DNA from: Oscillospiraceae bacterium
GTDB taxonomy: Bacteria; Bacillota; Clostridia; Oscillospirales; Oscillospiraceae
Reading direction: 5' to 3'
Assembly: GCA_016295225.1 (NCBI GenBank)
Contig: JAEDLP010000004.1
Span: 1-33,819 of the forward strand
Length of the DNA stretch: 33,819 bases
Part shown: positions 14,216 to 22,003 of the stretch, one piece after another
Layout: each line of letters opens with the position of its first letter
How positions within the stretch are numbered: the stretch's first letter is position 1
Notes under the pieces: model-generated
The model's database searches: none
Told to the model about the DNA's origin: nothing
Seen by the model: the letters and a program-made list of their open reading frames with translations, nothing else
Program-made: the position numbers and the translations under genes

Positions 14216-15449
14216 GAAAAACCGCAAGATGGTCAACATGGCCCTGGCGGTCCTCCTTGCCTTCGGCCTGTGGTTCTACGTGATCAACGTGGAGAACCCC
14301 ACGGGCAGCGCCAATCTGCGGGATCTTCCCGTGGAGCTCCAAGGTGAGTTCCAACTGGCGGAAGCGGGCCTTATGGTGACCGATGTGAGCCAGGAGACCA
14401 TGAATGTGAAGGTCACCGGCAAGAAAAAGACCCTGATGAAACTGGATAAGAAAAACGTCTCTCTGTCGGTGGACGTGTCTTCCATCACCGGGGAAGGGGA
14501 GCATGACCTGATCTGCAAAGCAACCTTTCCTGCCCATATCAACACCGACAACGTCGCCGTTTCCAGTTGGAGCGAGATGAAGGTCACGGTCACCGTGGAG
14601 AAAAAGGGGACCAAGACCATCGAGGTCCGGGGAGAGTTCATCGGCACCGAGGCGGAAGGCTGCCTGGCCGGTACCGTAACCACCGATCCCGGAGAACTGG
14701 AACTGACAGGACCGGAAGACAAACTGGCGCAGATTGACTACGCCCAGGTGCAGGTGGGCGGCGAATCGGTCAGCGACACCATCGTGGAGCAGGCCCCGGT
14801 TGTCTTCATGGACAAGAACGGCGTTCCGGTGGAGAATTTGGAAAACATCACCAGCAGCGCCACCGAGGTGGAAATCACCGTGCCGGTCCGCCGGGTGGTC
14901 AACATCCCTCTGACCGTTACCTTTCAGGACGGCGGCGGCGCCACCAGCCAGGATGTGACCTATGAGATCACCCCGGCTTCCGTTACCGTGACGGCAGAGA
15001 ACAGGGAGAAGCTGCCCGCGTCAATCTCTCTGGGTGAGATTGACCTGAGCCAAGTCTACGGCGACACCTCTTATTCTATGCCCATTCGGCTTCCTCACGG
15101 GATCACGGCCTGGGGGGCGTCCAGCTATGCATCGGTGTCTGTGTCCCTGGACAAACTGGCCAGCCGTCAGATCGCCACGGGAAATATTAATTTGACCAAC
15201 GTGCCGGAGGGCTATGCAGCCAGCCTGGTGAGTCCCAAGCTTTACGTCTGGGTCCGGGGAACCCCCAGCCAGGTCAGCAAGCTGACGGCGGATGAGATCG
15301 CCGTGGAAGTGGATCTGTCCGGGGCAGCCCTGGGGGACGAGCTGCAGAGACTCCCCGCCACAGTCTCCCTTGCGGAAGGGAACCTGACGGATATGGGCAT
15401 CGTGGGGACCCGATACAGCGTAGCCCTGCGGCTGACCCCTTCCTCGTAA
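14202..15449 (+). CDS. cdaR: YbbR-domain protein, CdaR-like regulator of CdaA
   Basis: This 415-residue protein has one N-terminal membrane helix (MALAVLLAFGLWFYVINV, about residues 12-29) and an outside-facing part with several repeated YbbR domains, each about 80-90 residues of beta strands; similar repeat starts are at RDLPVELQG, GTKTIEVRGEF, RVVNIPLTV and RQIATGNINL. CdaR proteins bind and modulate CdaA. The start is GTG at 14202, with GGAGGT nine bases upstream, inside the end of cdaA. No terminator is seen before the next gene 52 bp on, so the operon may continue. Confidence 0.9.
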   Translation: MKNSKKNRKMVNMALAVLLAFGLWFYVINVENPTGSANLRDLPVELQGEFQLAEAGLMVTDVSQETMNVKVTGKKKTLMKLDKKNVSLSVDVSSITGEGEHDLICKATFPAHINTDNVAVSSWSEMKVTVTVEKKGTKTIEVRGEFIGTEAEGCLAGTVTTDPGELELTGPEDKLAQIDYAQVQVGGESVSDTIVEQAPVVFMDKNGVPVENLENITSSATEVEITVPVRRVVNIPLTVTFQDGGGATSQDVTYEITPASVTVTAENREKLPASISLGEIDLSQVYGDTSYSMPIRLPHGITAWGASSYASVSVSLDKLASRQIATGNINLTNVPEGYAASLVSPKLYVWVRGTPSQVSKLTADEIAVEVDLSGAALGDELQRLPATVSLAEGNLTDMGIVGTRYSVALRLTPSS

Positions 15450-15501
15450 ACAAACCATCATCTGTTTATGCCGCGAAAGGCGGCGGAATGGAGGCTTTGA
15501 T

Positions 15502-15942
15502 ATGGAACAAATCGCAGTGGTAAAAAAGGTGCTGGAAAACGGCATGGCACAGATCGCGGTGGAGCGGGAGACTGCCTGCGGCGCCGCCCACAGCTGCGCC
15601 GACTGCGCCGGCTGTGAGAAGATGATGACCAACACCCATACCGTGGTGACGGCCTTCAACGATGTGCAGGCCGGCAAGGGCGACGTGGTCAAGGTGCGCA
15701 GTGAGAACGCCACCTTCTTCAAGACCGCCGCCATCGTGTATATCCTGCCGCTGATCCTGGCCATGGTCTTTTACTTTGTGGCCGTGGGCGCCGCCATGGG
15801 AGAAGGACTTCAGGTTCTTCTGGCCTTTGTGGGCTTTGCGGCGGGCATTCTGGTCGCCGTGGGCTGGGACCGCCACATGAAGAAGCAAAACGGGCTGCGT
15901 TTCCACATCGTGGAAATCAAGCGGGCATGTTCGGGTACGTAA
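15502..15942 (+). CDS. SoxR-reducing-system RseC/MucC-family membrane protein
   Basis: This 146-residue protein has the RseC layout: a short N-terminal domain with a Cys cluster (CGAAHSCADCAGC, about residues 26-38), a KGDVVKVRSE strand, two membrane helices (about residues 74-95 and 98-118) and a short basic tail. In proteobacteria RseC is part of the Rsx/Rnf system that reduces SoxR; in Clostridia the role is not settled and electron transfer or redox sensing is inferred. The ATG at 15502 has GGAGGC about seven bases ahead. Its end overlaps the DUF5685 gene by 16 bp. Confidence 0.82.
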   Translation: MEQIAVVKKVLENGMAQIAVERETACGAAHSCADCAGCEKMMTNTHTVVTAFNDVQAGKGDVVKVRSENATFFKTAAIVYILPLILAMVFYFVAVGAAMGEGLQVLLAFVGFAAGILVAVGWDRHMKKQNGLRFHIVEIKRACSGT

Positions 15943-16817
15943 GAGCCGCCACCAGCGTGCTCAGCCCGGAGGATGCCCAGCGATATCAAGGGGTCTACTG
16001 CGGCCTGTGCCGGACGCTGGGGGGGCGGTACGGCCGGAGAGCCCAGATGATCCTCAACTACGACTTCGTCTTTCTGGCCATGCTGTTGGCCCAGCCCGGG
16101 ATGGAGAGCGACTTTTCCCTTTGCACCTGTCCCGCCAAGCCCTGGAAGAAAAAGGCCTGCTGGACGGTCAACCCCGCCCTGGAGGCGGCGGCCGACGCCA
16201 GCGTGATCCTCACCTGGTGGAAGCTCCAGGACTCCATCCGGGACGGGGACTGGAAGGAGCGGGCGGCCGGGAAGTCGGCCTGCCTGGCCCTCAAGAGCCA
16301 TTATGAGAAGGCCGCGGCCTTCCGTCCGGACTTTGACCGGACGGTGCAGAGCTGCCTGGAGGAGCTCCACCGGTTGGAGGAGGCCAACACCCCCTCCCTG
16401 GACCGGCCGGCGGATACCTTCGCCCGGATTCTCCAGGGGGCGGCCACCCACATGGAACCTGCCGCCCGGGCCAGCGCCGTGAGCCAAATTCTCTACCACG
16501 TGGGCCGGTGGATCTATCTGACCGACGCCTGGGACGACCTGGAGGAGGACCGAAAGACCGGCGGCTATAACCCGGTTCTGGCCCGGTACGGCCAGGAGGC
16601 CCAGGACCAGAAAGACCACCTGCGGGACACCATGCACGCCTCTCTGGGTATTGCGGACACGGCCTACTCCCTCCTGGACTGGGGGGAGTGGGAGGGCCTT
16701 CTGGGCCACATCCTGCACACAGGCCTCCCTGCGGTGGAGGAAGCGGTCTTCACCGGCCAGTGGAAACAGAGACAGAAACGAAACCAACGAACCAATCACA
16801 AGGAGACTATTCTATGA
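15927..16817 (+). CDS. DUF5685 protein with isoprenoid-synthase-like Asp motifs
   Basis: This 296-residue protein matches the DUF5685 pattern at its start (MFGYVRA...YQGVYCGLCRTLGGRYG...LNYDFVFLAML). The family has no function that I know of. Two Asp-rich sites stand out: D102-x3-D106 (KLQDSIRDGD) and D204-x2-E207-D208 in GRWIYLTDAWDDLEEDRKTG, the latter aligning with the squalene/phytoene-synthase motif G-x4-LT-x4-D-x2-ED. It also has seven Cys, including CGLC (25-28), CTC (66-68) and C78, which could bind metal. The start at 15927 lies inside the upstream gene with no strong ribosome site, so translation is probably coupled; its stop overlaps the J-domain start by 4 bp. A prenyl-substrate enzyme is a hypothesis only. 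Confidence 0.85.
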   Translation: MFGYVRAATSVLSPEDAQRYQGVYCGLCRTLGGRYGRRAQMILNYDFVFLAMLLAQPGMESDFSLCTCPAKPWKKKACWTVNPALEAAADASVILTWWKLQDSIRDGDWKERAAGKSACLALKSHYEKAAAFRPDFDRTVQSCLEELHRLEEANTPSLDRPADTFARILQGAATHMEPAARASAVSQILYHVGRWIYLTDAWDDLEEDRKTGGYNPVLARYGQEAQDQKDHLRDTMHASLGIADTAYSLLDWGEWEGLLGHILHTGLPAVEEAVFTGQWKQRQKRNQRTNHKETIL

Positions 16818-17410
16818 ACGATCCCTATGCCGTGTTGGGCGTCAGTTCTTCTGCCAGCGATGAGGAGATCAAGAAAGCCTATCGGGAGCTGGTGAAGAAA
16901 TATCACCCTGACAACTATGCCAATAACCCCTTGGCCGACCTGGCCGAAGCCAAGATGAAGGAAGTCAACGAAGCCTATGACGCCATTGTGAAGATGAGGA
17001 CCCAGGGCGGCGGCTACCAGTCCTCCGGCAGAACCGGCTACGGCGGGGGATACCAGCAGAGCGGCGGTTACAACCAGAGTGGAGGCTCCAGCTATGCCCA
17101 TGTCCGCCAGCTCATCAACCAGAACAACCTGGCCGAGGCCGAGCGTATTCTGCGCTCCTCCCAGACCAACTCCGCCGAGTGGTACTATCTCATGGGGATG
17201 GTGTCCTATCGCCGGGGCTGGCTGGACGACGCCCGCCAGAACTTCTGGACGGCCTGCAGCATGGACCCCAACAACATGGAATACCGCCAGGCCATGAACA
17301 GCATGAATATGAACATGAACCGAGGCGCTTATCACAACAACAACAACGACTTGTGCACCCTGTGCACGACCCTGTACTGCATGAATTGCCTGTGTGATTC
17401 CTGCAACTGA
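16814..17410 (+). CDS. J-domain protein with TPR-like middle and cysteine-rich tail
   Basis: Residues 1 to about 62 are a J domain that would stimulate an Hsp70 (DnaK): DPYAVLGVSSSASDEEIKKA, then the invariant HPD in KKYHPDN. A Gly/Tyr/Ser/Gln-rich linker follows (about 65-95), then a TPR-like helical region (HVRQLINQNNLAEAERIL; EWYYLMGMVSYRRGWLDDA). A Met/Asn-rich stretch (MNSMNMNMNRGAYHNNNND) leads to a tail with six Cys at 181, 184, 189, 192, 194 and 197 in CxxC-x4-CxxC-x-CxxC order, probably a metal site. It is not canonical DnaJ, which has a central zinc domain. AAGGAG lies eight bases before the ATG, which overlaps the DUF5685 stop. The client is unknown; the neighbour is the natural candidate. 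Confidence 0.9.
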   Translation: MNDPYAVLGVSSSASDEEIKKAYRELVKKYHPDNYANNPLADLAEAKMKEVNEAYDAIVKMRTQGGGYQSSGRTGYGGGYQQSGGYNQSGGSSYAHVRQLINQNNLAEAERILRSSQTNSAEWYYLMGMVSYRRGWLDDARQNFWTACSMDPNNMEYRQAMNSMNMNMNRGAYHNNNNDLCTLCTTLYCMNCLCDSCN

Positions 17411-17424
17411 TCTTCGCGCATTCT

Positions 17425-17445
17425 TCGGCCCGGACCGCGGGCCGA
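17425..17445 (+). other. GC-rich hairpin between the J-domain gene and yicC
   Basis: An 8-bp perfect stem TCGGCCCG/CGGGCCGA closes a 5-base loop 15 bp after the J-domain stop. No T tract follows, so it may slow or partly stop transcription or protect an mRNA end rather than act as a full terminator. Confidence 0.5.
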
Positions 17446-17472
17446 TTGACAACAATAAACGAGGTGTTTCTC

Positions 17473-18351
17473 TTGATTCGAAGTATGACGGGCTACGGCC
17501 GGGGCGAAGCAGTTCTCCATGACCGTGCCATCACCGTGGAGCTCCGGTCCGTGAATAACCGATATCTGGACTGCTCCGTGAAGATCCCCAGACTGTACGT
17601 CTTTGCCGAGGAGACCATCAAGTCTCAGGTTCAGAAGAGCGTGGGCCGCGGCAAGCTGGACGTTTTCGTGACCATCGACAGCACGGCCGCCGACAAGGTG
17701 GCCGTGACCCTGAACAAGCCTGTGGCCGACGGCTACTACAACGCCCTGCTCCAGATGCGGGACGCCTACGGCCTCCGGGACGATATTTCCGTGTCCCTCC
17801 TGTCCCGGTTCCCCGATGTATTCCTGGTGGAAAAGGAGCAGGGGGACGCCGACGTGATCGCCGGGGATATTGCCCAGGTCCTGACTGTGGCTTTGGAGGA
17901 TTTCAACGCCATGCGGGAGCGGGAAGGGGCCAAGCTGGCTGAGGACGTCCGGACCAAGGCCGCCAACATCACCGCCCTTCTGGCCCAGGTGGAGGAGCGC
18001 TCTCCTGCCACCGTGGCCGAGTACCGGGAAAAGCTCCGCCTTCGGATGGAGGAAGTCCTGGCCAACACCCAGCTGGACGAGAGCCGCATCCTCACCGAGG
18101 CGGCCATCTTTGCCGATAAAGTGGCTGTGGACGAGGAGACTGTCCGCCTCCGCAGCCACCTGTCTCAGCTGGACGATATGCTCGCCAAAGGCGGCGCTAT
18201 CGGCCGCAAGCTGGACTTCCTGATCCAGGAGTTCAACCGGGAGGCCAACACCATCGGCTCCAAGTGCAGCGACGTGGAAATGGCCCGCATGGTGGTGGAG
18301 ATCAAGGGCGAGATCGAGAAGATCCGCGAGCAGGTCCAGAATATTGAGTGA
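17473..18351 (+). CDS. yicC: YicC-family endoribonuclease
   Basis: YicC-family proteins are now known as RNases; E. coli YicC takes part in small-RNA turnover. The 292-residue protein has the standard start LIRSMTGYGRGE, the VELRSVNNRYLD segment, and a conserved C-terminal half ending GRKLDFLIQEFNREANTIGS and VVEIKGEIEKIREQVQNIE. The start is taken as TTG at 17473, because GAGGTG (17461-17466) is correctly spaced and homologues begin there; the frame opens at 17446 without support. It heads the long yicC-remA-gmk-rpoZ operon found across Firmicutes. Confidence 0.94.
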   Translation: MIRSMTGYGRGEAVLHDRAITVELRSVNNRYLDCSVKIPRLYVFAEETIKSQVQKSVGRGKLDVFVTIDSTAADKVAVTLNKPVADGYYNALLQMRDAYGLRDDISVSLLSRFPDVFLVEKEQGDADVIAGDIAQVLTVALEDFNAMREREGAKLAEDVRTKAANITALLAQVEERSPATVAEYREKLRLRMEEVLANTQLDESRILTEAAIFADKVAVDEETVRLRSHLSQLDDMLAKGGAIGRKLDFLIQEFNREANTIGSKCSDVEMARMVVEIKGEIEKIREQVQNIE

Positions 18352-18366
18352 TCGGGAGGCAGTCTC

Positions 18367-18630
18367 GTGAAGCTGATCAACATCGGATTTGGCAATATGA
18401 TCTCCGCCAGCCGTCTGGTGGCCGTGGTGAGCCCTGACTCGGCGCCCATCAAGCGCATGGTTCAGGAGGCCCGGGAACGGGGCAACCTGATCGACGCGTC
18501 CTACGGCCGCCGCACCCGGGCGGTCCTGATCACAGACAGCGACCATATTGTCCTCTCCGCGCTGCAGCCGGAAACGGTGGCAGGCCGCCTGAACGGCCGC
18601 GAAGAGGCAGCAGGGGAGGAAGAAGAATGA
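18367..18630 (+). CDS. remA: RemA-family regulator (DUF370)
   Basis: RemA in Bacillus is a DNA-binding ring protein that activates biofilm-matrix and osmolyte genes. The 87-residue protein shows the family core: LINIGFGNMISASRLVAVVSP, SAPIKRMVQEARERGNLIDA, YGRRTRAVLITDSDHIVLSA. The tail is acidic (REEAAGEEEE). The start is GTG at 18367, with GGGAGG (18354-18359) seven bases ahead. It lies 15 bp after yicC, and its stop overlaps the gmk start by 4 bp. In a matrix-less gut anaerobe its targets may differ. Confidence 0.94.
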   Translation: MKLINIGFGNMISASRLVAVVSPDSAPIKRMVQEARERGNLIDASYGRRTRAVLITDSDHIVLSALQPETVAGRLNGREEAAGEEEE

Positions 18631-19226
18631 ATCAAAAAGGTACCCTTATCGTGCTCTCCGGGTTTTCCGGCGTGGGCAAGAATACCGTCATCACCCAGGT
18701 CTTGGCCCAGCGGCCGGACATCCACTATTCCGTCTCCTTTACCACCCGGGCTCCCCGGGAAGGGGAAGTAGACGGCGTGAACTATAACTTTGTCACCCGG
18801 GAGGACTTCCAGGCTCGCATTGCGCGGGGAGAATTCCTGGAGTACGCCGAGTACAACGGCAACTTCTACGGCACCTCCATGAAGGTCATCCGGGATAACC
18901 TGGACCGGGGCACCGACGTGCTCCTGGAGATCGAGGTGAAGGGCGCGGCCGCCGTCATGGCCAAGATGCCCGAGGCCGTGTCCGTCTTCCTGGTGCCCCC
19001 CTCCTTTGACGAGCTGTCCAAGCGGCTCCACGCCCGGGGCACCGACGACGAGGAAACCATCCAAAAGCGGCTGGCCATCGCCCGTCAGGAGGCCAAAGAA
19101 GTGAAGAATTATGAATACATCGTCGTCAACGACACGGTGGACCACGCGGTGCAGGAGTTCTTTTCCATCCTCACCGCCGAAGGCTGCCGGAAGGAAAGAC
19201 GGATCCATTTAGTAGAAGGAGTGTAA
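18627..19226 (+). CDS. gmk: Guanylate kinase
   Basis: Gmk phosphorylates GMP to GDP with ATP, feeding GTP and dGTP pools. The 199-residue protein has the P-loop GFSGVGKNT (usual form G-x-SG-x-GKGT, so Asn replaces the last Gly), the GMP-binding SVSFTTRAPREGEVDGVNYNFV, EFLEYAEYNGNFYGT and the LID-like segment with RLHARGTDDEETIQKRL. The ATG overlaps the remA stop (ATGA). It is followed by rpoZ six bp downstream, as in other Firmicutes. Confidence 0.96.
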   Translation: MNQKGTLIVLSGFSGVGKNTVITQVLAQRPDIHYSVSFTTRAPREGEVDGVNYNFVTREDFQARIARGEFLEYAEYNGNFYGTSMKVIRDNLDRGTDVLLEIEVKGAAAVMAKMPEAVSVFLVPPSFDELSKRLHARGTDDEETIQKRLAIARQEAKEVKNYEYIVVNDTVDHAVQEFFSILTAEGCRKERRIHLVEGV

Positions 19227-19232
19227 TGTTTT

Positions 19233-19478
19233 ATGTTGCTGTATCCCGCCATGAATGAACTGTTAGCCCAGGTGCCCAGCCGCTATAAGCTGGTGAACGT
19301 GGTGGCCGCCCGGGCCCGTCAGATCGCCAACGAGGCCGAGGAGCAGGGCCTGATGCTGGAGGACAAGACCGTCAGCATCGCCGTCCGGGAGATCGCCGAG
19401 GGCAAGCTCCCCCAGGAACCGGCGGCGGAGGAAGCCCCCCTGGAAGAGGAAGAAGAGTTCCTGCCGGAAGCCGAGTAA
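19233..19478 (+). CDS. rpoZ: RNA polymerase omega subunit
   Basis: Omega helps fold and assemble the beta-prime subunit. The 81-residue protein carries the family core YPAMNELLAQVPSRYKLVNVVAARARQIA, then KTVSIAVREIAEGKL, and ends in a strongly acidic tail. AAGGAGTG lies about ten bases before the ATG at 19233; a nearer ATG at 19226 is in another frame. It sits between gmk and priA; the coaBC gene that often lies here in Firmicutes is missing. Confidence 0.92.
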   Translation: MLLYPAMNELLAQVPSRYKLVNVVAARARQIANEAEEQGLMLEDKTVSIAVREIAEGKLPQEPAAEEAPLEEEEEFLPEAE

Positions 19479-19512
19479 CCGCCCCTGAGGAGAAGAAGGA
19501 GAGGGCACGCCC

Positions 19513-21975
19513 ATGAACATCGCCAAGATCGCCCTTTCCGCCGCTACCTTTGCCATTGACCGGCCCTACTCCTACCGGGTCCCCCCCCAGCTGGCGGACC
19601 GGTTGGAGCCGGGGATGCGGGTGCTGGTTCCCTTCGGCACGGGCAACCGCCCCTGCGAGGGCCTGGTTCTCTCCCTGGAAGAAGGGGAGACCGGGAAGCT
19701 GAAGCAGATCCGCACCCTTCTGGACGAGACCCCGGTCCTGAGCCAGGAGGCTATTCGCCTGGCCCTCTGGATGCGGGAGCGGTTCTTCTGCACCGTCTAC
19801 GCCGCCGCCATGACCATGCTGCCCACGGGCCTTTGGTATGTGCTGAAGGACGGGTACACCCTGGCGGAAGGGGTGGACCGGGAGGCGGCCTTCGCCTGGG
19901 CGGAGGACAACCCCAAGGCCCGCCGGCTGGTGGAGATCCTCTTTGCCAACGGCGGCCGGATCGACCTGGATCAGCTGAAAGCCATCCCCGACCTGAAGGA
20001 CCCCCGGGGGGCCTTTCGGGAGATGGAGAAGGCCGGCCTGGTGGTCAAGGGGGCCAGCGCCCGTCGGAAGGTGGGGGACAAGACCGAGAAGGTGGCCCGG
20101 CTGGCCGTGGAGCCCACCGAGGCCATGGCTCTGGTGACCCCTAAGCGGAAATCGGCTCCCATGCGGTACGCCGTCACGGAGCTGCTCTGTAGCCTGGGCA
20201 GCGCCAGCGCAAAAGAGCTGTGCTACTTCACCGGCGCGTCCATGCAGACGGTGAAGGGCCTGGCCAGGAGCGGCGTGCTCACCCTGGAGGAACAGGAAGT
20301 CTTTCGGCACGAACTGCCGGAGGCAGGGGAGACCCAGCCCCTGTCGGCTCTCAACCACCAGCAGCGGTCGGCCTTTCAGGGGCTGGATGGCCTGCTTCGG
20401 AGAAAAGAGCCTGCGGCGGCCCTCCTCTACGGGGTCACCGGCAGCGGCAAGACCCAGGTCTATCTCCACCTCATCCAGTCTGTGCTGGACCAGGGGAGAG
20501 GGGCCATCGTCATGGTGCCGGAAATTGCCCTGACCCCCAGCTTATTACAGACCTTTCTGGCCCATTTCGGCCGTCAGGTGGCGGTTCTCCACAGCTGCCT
20601 GCCCACCGGGGAGAGATATGACGAATGGAAGCGGGTGCGGGAAGGCCTGGCCAAGGTGGTCATCGGCACCCGTTCCGCCGTGTTTGCCCCTCTGCCCGAC
20701 CCGGGCCTTATCATCCTGGACGAGGAGCAGGAGGGAAGCTACCAGTCGGAGAGCATGGTGCGCTACCATGCCCGGGAGGTGGCCAAGTTCCGCTGCACCC
20801 AGCACGGGAGTCTCCTCCTGCTGGGGTCGGCCACCCCAGGGGTGGACAGCCGGTACGCCGCCGAGACCGGACAGTACCATCTCTTCACCCTGAACAAACG
20901 ATACAACGACCAGGCGCTGCCCCAGGTGTACATCACCGACATGAAGGAGGAACTGCGCCAGGGAAATGCCTCGGGCCTCTCCCAGCGTCTGCGGGAGGAG
21001 CTGGAGGAAAACCTCCGGCGGGGAGAACAGAGCATTCTCTTCCTGAACCGCCGGGGCAACAGCCGTATGGCGGTCTGCGGAGACTGCGGGGAGGTCCCCA
21101 CCTGCCCCCGCTGCTCGGTTCACCTGACCTACCACAGCGCCAACGGCCGCCTCATGTGCCACTACTGCGGCCATTCCGAGGCCCTGCCCGACCTGTGCCC
21201 CAAGTGCTATGGCCGCCTGCGGTTCGTGGGCATGGGGACCCAAAAGCTCCAGGAGGAGCTTCAGGTGCGCTATCCCGAGGCCGAGGTCATGCGCATGGAC
21301 GCGGACACCATCAGCGCTACCCAATCCCACGAGGTCCTGCTGGACCGGTTCCGCAAAAAGCGCATCCCCATTCTCCTGGGGACCCAGATGGTGGCCAAGG
21401 GCCTGGATTTCCCCAACGTGACCCTGGTGGGGGTGGTGGACGCGGACCTGTCCCTGTACGCGGACAGCTACCGGGCCGCCGAGCGGACCTTTTCCCTGCT
21501 GACCCAGGTGGTTGGCCGGGCAGGCCGGGGAGAAAAGCCCGGCCGGGCGGTCCTCCAGACCTGGACCCCCGACAACGATGTGATCCGTCTGGCCGCCCGC
21601 CAGGACTACGACGCCTTCTATGAGGGCGAGCGGGAGATGCGGCGGATGCTCCGGTTCCCGCCCTTTACCGACCTCTTTCGGATCACCGTTTCGGGACCGG
21701 AAGAAAACCAGGTCCTGCGGCTGTGCGCCGTTCTGCGGCGAAGCCTGGAGCCCTGGATGTGGGAGCGTCGGGCCGGCGGTCAGGAGACCGAAGTGCTGGG
21801 TCCTGCCCCTGCCGGTGTTTTGAAAGTCAACAACCGTTACCGGTACTGTATTATAGTCAAGAGCCGGAACGATAAAGATACCCGGGCGATTCTCGCCCAA
21901 GTCATCCGAATGGCCCAGCAAGACAAGGTCAATCGGGGACTCTCCGTCCTGATGGATGTGAATCCTATGGACTAA
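19513..21975 (+). CDS. priA: Primosomal protein N' (replication restart helicase PriA)
   Basis: PriA recognises stalled forks and reloads the replicative helicase. The 820-residue protein has the N-terminal DNA-binding domain (FAIDRPYSYRVPP...), Walker A in YGVTGSGKTQVYL, and a zinc-binding insert with eight Cys in CGDCGEVPTCPRCS and CHYCGHSEALPDLCPKC. Helicase motifs V-VI are in LLGTQMVAKGLDFPNVTLV and LTQVVGRAGRGEKPG. Motif II reads LDEEQEGSY, where most PriA proteins have DEEH; the change is confirmed by the codon CAG. The ATG at 19513 has GAAGGAGAGG ahead. It is in the middle of the operon and followed by def 28 bp on. Confidence 0.96.
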   Translation: MNIAKIALSAATFAIDRPYSYRVPPQLADRLEPGMRVLVPFGTGNRPCEGLVLSLEEGETGKLKQIRTLLDETPVLSQEAIRLALWMRERFFCTVYAAAMTMLPTGLWYVLKDGYTLAEGVDREAAFAWAEDNPKARRLVEILFANGGRIDLDQLKAIPDLKDPRGAFREMEKAGLVVKGASARRKVGDKTEKVARLAVEPTEAMALVTPKRKSAPMRYAVTELLCSLGSASAKELCYFTGASMQTVKGLARSGVLTLEEQEVFRHELPEAGETQPLSALNHQQRSAFQGLDGLLRRKEPAAALLYGVTGSGKTQVYLHLIQSVLDQGRGAIVMVPEIALTPSLLQTFLAHFGRQVAVLHSCLPTGERYDEWKRVREGLAKVVIGTRSAVFAPLPDPGLIILDEEQEGSYQSESMVRYHAREVAKFRCTQHGSLLLLGSATPGVDSRYAAETGQYHLFTLNKRYNDQALPQVYITDMKEELRQGNASGLSQRLREELEENLRRGEQSILFLNRRGNSRMAVCGDCGEVPTCPRCSVHLTYHSANGRLMCHYCGHSEALPDLCPKCYGRLRFVGMGTQKLQEELQVRYPEAEVMRMDADTISATQSHEVLLDRFRKKRIPILLGTQMVAKGLDFPNVTLVGVVDADLSLYADSYRAAERTFSLLTQVVGRAGRGEKPGRAVLQTWTPDNDVIRLAARQDYDAFYEGEREMRRMLRFPPFTDLFRITVSGPEENQVLRLCAVLRRSLEPWMWERRAGGQETEVLGPAPAGVLKVNNRYRYCIIVKSRNDKDTRAILAQVIRMAQQDKVNRGLSVLMDVNPMD

Positions 21976-22003
21976 TTTATTGAATAGGAAGGAACGAAGA
22001 ATT

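Noticed and set aside
17446..17472. Upstream start for yicC at 17446 and a TTGACA there as a promoter
   Set aside because: No -10 box at a proper distance, and the TTG at 17473 has the ribosome site and matches the family start.
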